The notes below the pieces were generated by a model. That model was not told the origin of the DNA. It was given only the letters and a program-made list of their open reading frames with translations, and did no database searches. The position numbers were made by a program, and so were the translations under genes. 64,000 nucleotides of DNA from Enchytraeus crypticus (lineage: Eukaryota; Annelida; Clitellata; Enchytraeida; Enchytraeidae). Numbering within the stretch: position 1 is the first letter of the stretch; the number at the start of each line of letters is the position of its first letter. Location of the stretch: positions 821,900 to 885,899 of the forward strand of contig CAJHZI010000769.1 of assembly GCA_905160935.1 (NCBI GenBank), read 5' to 3'. This document shows, piece by piece, positions 63,364 through 64,000 of this stretch.

Positions 63364-63530
63364 TGAACTCTTTAGAGAGAGTGAAGAGATAAATAGAGCT
63401 AGGATAGGCGGCTAGTGATGAACTCTTTAGAGAGAGTGAAGAGATAAATAGAGCTAGGATAGGCTGCTAGTGATGAACTCTTTAGAGAGAGTGAAGAGAT
63501 AAATAGAGCTAGGATAGGCTGATATAGATA
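63364..63530 (+). repeat. 55-bp tandem repeat in the probable SND1 3' UTR, 3 copies
   Basis: AGTGATGAACTCTTTAGAGA then GATAAATAGAGCTAGGATAG, three nearly identical units starting 130 bases after the stop codon. Beyond it, no clear AATAAA signal was found before the window end. Confidence 0.88.
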
Positions 63531-63934
63531 GAAGTGTATGATATCAGTGTATCGTCTGATTGGATTGATTGATTGGATGCACCTGTTCAGTGGTGGCTGA
63601 TGTCATCTCTGTGGCCTCTAGACTGCCTCAGAGGTTGCAGCCTTTGACGAGGTGGCTACTTTACCAGCCACTTCAGCACTACTGAGGCTTTCTGCGTCGA
63701 TTGGCGCTTTATAAATATATTTTACATAGAGATGGAAGACCTGTGTGCAGACTATTGTCTCTCTGGCACCTGTGTGTCTCTGTATTTATTCTTCGTGTGT
63801 GTGAATGCTGCACTTTGTCTCTAGCCTGATGATTATAATACAATTGCGCATGAATGACTGTGCTGTGGGTGTCTGTCTGTATCTGTGTGTATTCTCAGAT
63901 ATCTGTGTGCAAGTGTTTAAGCATATCTCTTTCT

Positions 63935-63937
63935 GTG

Positions 63938-63990
<53 letters not shown>
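63935..63990. repeat. (CT)n microsatellite at the window end
   Basis: About 25 CT units, then TCTCTTCTCTCATCTCTC. Confidence 0.95.
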
Positions 63991-63992
<2 letters not shown>

Positions 63993-64000
63993 ATCTCTCT

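Noticed and set aside
1-64000. LTR retrotransposon, endogenous virus or Polinton remnants
   Set aside because: No paired long terminal repeats, capsid, envelope, integrase or protein-primed polymerase sequence was recognised.

Overview
The window is animal nuclear DNA: genes are split into many short exons by GT-AG introns, and the intergenic space is AT-rich and full of SINEs, LINE fragments, microsatellites and minisatellites. The gene content is general metazoan. A marine invertebrate is the best guess, but the phylum cannot be fixed from what is here. Five genes could be assembled exon by exon with every splice phase matching: a BTB-BACK-PHR protein of the BTBD1/2/3/6 group (minus, 9659-16421), a secreted three-WAP-domain protein (plus, 22267-25424), a protein phosphatase 1 inhibitor-2 homolog (minus, 28107-32986), dolichyldiphosphatase DOLPP1 (minus, 39308-44677) and the Tudor-SN/SND1 ribonuclease (plus, 22 exons, 47161-63235). 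An isolated terminal exon of an unrecognised secreted-type protein lies at 5579-6012, and a weaker orphan terminal exon at 35053-35183. Family assignments rest on remembered family sequences; no search was run.

Layout. 1-5578 is AT-rich repeat-laden sequence. 6089-9070 is a block of SINE, LINE 3' ends and the tail of a LINE-like element with a restriction-like endonuclease. 9190-16421 is the BTBD-type gene with large arrays in its introns. 16500-22000 is intergenic and holds LINE pieces, a foldback element with a near-identical 622-bp-offset copy, and a 0.5-kb minisatellite. 22172-25424 is the WAP gene with a TATA box. 26000-28100 is repeats. 28107-32986 is the inhibitor-2 gene. 33000-39300 is mostly microsatellites and SINEs. 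DOLPP1 and SND1 are head to head, with about 2.5 kb between their start codons.

The most striking pattern is not a gene. In four of the five genes, splice junctions are tandemly duplicated: a few to about 90 bases of exon, together with the adjoining acceptor or donor, are repeated 2 to 15 times in the neighbouring intron. Examples are SND1 exon 8 (11 acceptors at about 48-bp spacing), the BTBD-type exon 2 (15 acceptor copies and 7 donor copies), DOLPP1 exons 3 and 4, and SND1 exons 2, 10, 14, 15, 17, 21 and 22. In all the copied junctions that could be read as coding, the copy runs into a stop within a few codons.

A second genome-style pattern accompanies it. Most introns end in a TTGA tetranucleotide array placed directly before the AG, always in the sense orientation of the host gene on both strands, in place of a normal pyrimidine tract. 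Each unit carries the yUnAy branch-site pattern (TTGAT). The two patterns are physically linked, because several duplicated junctions are joined to the real one through such an array. The repeats also include at least three tRNA-derived SINE families and two SINE-like families, several sharing a similar 3' tail, which suggests a common LINE mobilises them.
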